This document shows positions 5,960 to 7,210 of a stretch of 7,210 nt of DNA, in pieces (the stretch's first letter is position 1; the number at the start of each line of letters is the position of its first letter). The translations under genes were made by a program, and so were the position numbers. The notes under the pieces are model-generated. The model searched no databases. It saw only the letters and a program-made list of their open reading frames with translations, and had not been told where the DNA came from. Source of the stretch: Chlamydiota bacterium (GTDB lineage Bacteria > Chlamydiota > Chlamydiia > Chlamydiales > SM23-39); contig DAIDLB010000115.1 of assembly GCA_027449725.1 (NCBI GenBank), positions 1 to 7,210 of the forward strand, in the 5' to 3' direction.

Positions 5960-5988
5960 ATGATAGCACATTTCCCGACTCCGGGCAA
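5960..5988 (-). promoter_or_regulatory. Predicted sigma70 promoter of fabF
   Basis: Read on minus, TTGCCC (5988-5983, 4 of 6) is followed by a 17-base spacer and TATCAT (5965-5960, 5 of 6), with TGC directly before the -10 giving an extended -10. Transcription would start near 5953, about 34 bases before the fabF ATG. It lies in the 82-base gap between rsfS and fabF, so fabF and the Nudix gene can be transcribed apart from the glutamine synthetase-nadD-rsfS group. A small CCCG/CGGG dyad falls in the spacer region and may be chance. Confidence 0.65.
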
Positions 5989-6001
5989 TTCCAAAAATCA
6001 C

Positions 6002-6385
6002 TTACAGGTTGCTGCCGGAAGCTTTTTTTGAAATGTCTATGGAAAGATCGACGATCTCCCCTGCATTCCAGAGCTTTTCCAAAGAATATTTTTCACGGAG
6101 CCCCGGCTGGAACAGGTGAACAATCACCCCGCCGAAGTCCAGGACGATCCAGTCCCCCGTCTGCAACCCCTCGACATGGACCGGGCGCTCTTCTTTTTCA
6201 GCCATCGTTTCGATGACGGTCTTGGCTATCGAGATCGTATGCCGGTCGACATTCCCCTCTGCAATGAGGAGATAGTCGGCAATACTGGAGATCCCCTTCA
6301 CATCGAGAGCGAGGATATTGAATCCTTTTTTGTCGTAAATAACTTGAGCTATTTCGTTTAGCATATCCATCGGATTTTGTTTCAT
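6002..6385 (-). CDS. rsfS: Ribosome silencing factor RsfS (iojap/YbeB family)
   Basis: RsfS binds ribosomal protein uL14 on the large subunit and blocks subunit joining, lowering translation during starvation. The 127-aa product shows the family motifs: VKGISSIADYLLIAEGN (29-45) followed by RH (48-49), PVHVEG (68-73), GDWIVLDFGGVIVHLF (77-92) and REKYSLEKLW (97-106). ATG 6385 is chosen although the frame is open up to 6502: the extra 39 residues would overlap the end of nadD and resemble no family member, while 6385 gives the usual length. The ribosome binding site is poor. It lies 56 bases after nadD, a pairing common across bacteria, and before fabF as in Chlamydia (CT769). Residues 108-127 form a somewhat longer C-terminal tail than in E. 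coli. Confidence 0.92.
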   Translation of the reverse strand: MKQNPMDMLNEIAQVIYDKKGFNILALDVKGISSIADYLLIAEGNVDRHTISIAKTVIETMAEKEERPVHVEGLQTGDWIVLDFGGVIVHLFQPGLREKYSLEKLWNAGEIVDLSIDISKKASGSNL

Positions 6386-6441
6386 ACTATTTTCATGAAA
6401 AATCCCCGCATAAATTGCAAGGGACTTTGAAAATATCGGGA

Positions 6442-6993
6442 TTAGTATAGGCGATGTTGCCGGATATAGTCCAGAATGATTCCGGGGACAAGGTGTTGGC
6501 ACGGTAGATTTTTTTTAAGACGCCGCCGCACCTCGGTACTGGAGATTTCCATGACCGGTATCGGCGTCAAGCCGGCATGGCCGCTCCCCTTCTGCCTCGC
6601 TCCAAAAAGGGGTTTGGCCAGCCGGACAATCTCTTCCGAGTCTTTCCAGCGGGAAAAGCTCTCGATCGAATCTTCGGCAAGGAGAAGAAAGAACTCATCG
6701 TGCGGATGGGCTTTTCTCAGGTCGCGGAGCGTATCGACCGTGTAGGAAACGCCGCCCCGCTCGATCTCAAGCTTGCAGAGCCGAAACCGGGGCAGCTCCT
6801 GAATCGCGAGCTGCGTCATGGCCAGCCTGTGCTCCGCAGAAGCGATCGGCCCCTCTTCCTTAAACGGGGAGCGGCAGACCGGACAAAAAAGCACCTGATC
6901 GAGATGGTGATACTCGGAGAGCGAGATGGCCAGATTGAGATGGCCGAAATGGAGCGGATCAAAAGAGCCGCCGAAAAACCCGATTTTTTTCAT
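6442..6993 (-). CDS. nadD: Nicotinate-nucleotide adenylyltransferase
   Basis: NadD transfers AMP from ATP to nicotinic acid mononucleotide, the step before NAD synthetase, in the cytoplasm. The 183-aa protein has the nucleotidyltransferase signature GGSFDPLHFGH (8-18), containing the (H/T)xGH-type active site, then SYTVDTLRDL (83-92), LAEDSIESFSRW (105-116) and ISSTEVRRRL (150-159), all in the expected order. In many NadD proteins the LAED position reads GAD, so this site is slightly divergent. ATG 6993 overlaps the stop of the upstream glutamine synthetase as ATGA, and there is no clear ribosome binding site, so translation is probably coupled. Well-studied Chlamydiaceae lack de novo NAD synthesis genes, so this gene points to a metabolically richer relative. 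Confidence 0.95.
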   Translation of the reverse strand: MKKIGFFGGSFDPLHFGHLNLAISLSEYHHLDQVLFCPVCRSPFKEEGPIASAEHRLAMTQLAIQELPRFRLCKLEIERGGVSYTVDTLRDLRKAHPHDEFFLLLAEDSIESFSRWKDSEEIVRLAKPLFGARQKGSGHAGLTPIPVMEISSTEVRRRLKKNLPCQHLVPGIILDYIRQHRLY

Positions 6994-7210
6994 TTGAAGA
7001 GGATCTCGCTATATTTGGGCAGCGGCCAGAGGGAGTCGTCAACCCAGCCTTCCAGCGCGTCGACGGCCGCTCTCGCCTCTTCCATCCGCGGCAGCGCCAG
7101 ATCGCAATAGGCGGCGGCCGCAGCCTCGGCCCCGAGGCCTGCAATCTGCTTTTTGAGTTTTTCCAGCTCGCCTACGGCGTCGATCGCCTTGTCGATTTTA
7201 GAAACGAATT
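6990..7210 (-). CDS. glnN: Type III glutamine synthetase, C-terminal end (partial)
   Basis: Only the last 72 residues are in the window; the gene continues beyond 7210. The segment FVSKIDKAIDAV, an Ala-rich helix (AGLGAEAAAAAYCDLALPRM), then EEARAAVDALEGWVDD and SLWPLPKYSEILFK, matches the helical C-terminus of type III glutamine synthetases, whose hallmark is a ..DD.LWPLP.Y.E.LF ending. These large dodecameric enzymes make glutamine from glutamate, ammonia and ATP. The active-site residues are outside the window, so activity cannot be judged. The stop TGA (6992-6990) overlaps the nadD start. Assignment rests on the C-terminal signature alone. Confidence 0.8.
   Translation of the reverse strand, partial: FVSKIDKAIDAVGELEKLKKQIAGLGAEAAAAAYCDLALPRMEEARAAVDALEGWVDDSLWPLPKYSEILFK

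Noticed and set aside
6386..6502. Longer rsfS start at 6502
   Set aside because: The 39 extra residues overlap the end of nadD and do not resemble the family; ATG 6385 gives normal length.

Overview
The window looks like a chromosomal segment of a bacterium of the phylum Chlamydiae, probably one of the environmental, amoeba-associated or other non-Chlamydiaceae lineages. Two things suggest this. First, the minus-strand order rsfS (iojap) - fabF - Nudix hydrolase matches, as I recall it, the CT769-CT770-CT771 order of Chlamydia trachomatis. Second, the FabF protein carries plant/chlamydia-like motifs (NAHATST, GFGGHNS). Base composition is visibly richer in G+C than in well-known chlamydiae, so the exact lineage is open. 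No taxonomic marker such as rRNA is present.

Layout, right to left along the minus strand. At 7210-6990 is the C-terminal end of a type III glutamine synthetase. It overlaps by ATGA with nadD (6993-6442, NAD biosynthesis). This is followed by rsfS (6385-6002, ribosome silencing factor). A good sigma70-type promoter (5988-5960) then precedes fabF (5919-4663, fatty-acid elongation), which is followed 3 bases later by a Nudix hydrolase (4659-4237). This is the conserved, housekeeping half.

From 4215 to 757 on the same strand lies an accessory glycosyltransferase block. It holds a 236-aa GT-A-like protein with a strikingly C-rich coding strand and two tandem paralogues (293 and 561 aa) joined by an ATGA overlap. 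Both paralogues begin with a hydrophobic export or anchor segment and carry a GT2 domain; the larger one adds a second GT-like domain. Between the first gene and the tandem pair (about 3363-3510) is a composite inverted-repeat element: two oppositely oriented copies of a two-hairpin unit. Its end contains the stop codon of the 236-aa gene.

The left end (1-764) holds two small plus-strand genes of unknown function (74 and 115 aa). Each has a near-consensus sigma70 promoter. Both proteins lack Cys, Trp and Tyr and look largely disordered. The second gene converges on the 561-aa glycosyltransferase gene with an 8-base overlap of their ends. A strong hairpin that could terminate it lies inside the coding tail of the opposing gene.

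The housekeeping genes link nitrogen assimilation, NAD synthesis, ribosome control and lipid synthesis only loosely. The glycosyltransferase block probably builds or modifies a surface or exported glycan, but no substrate can be read from the sequence.
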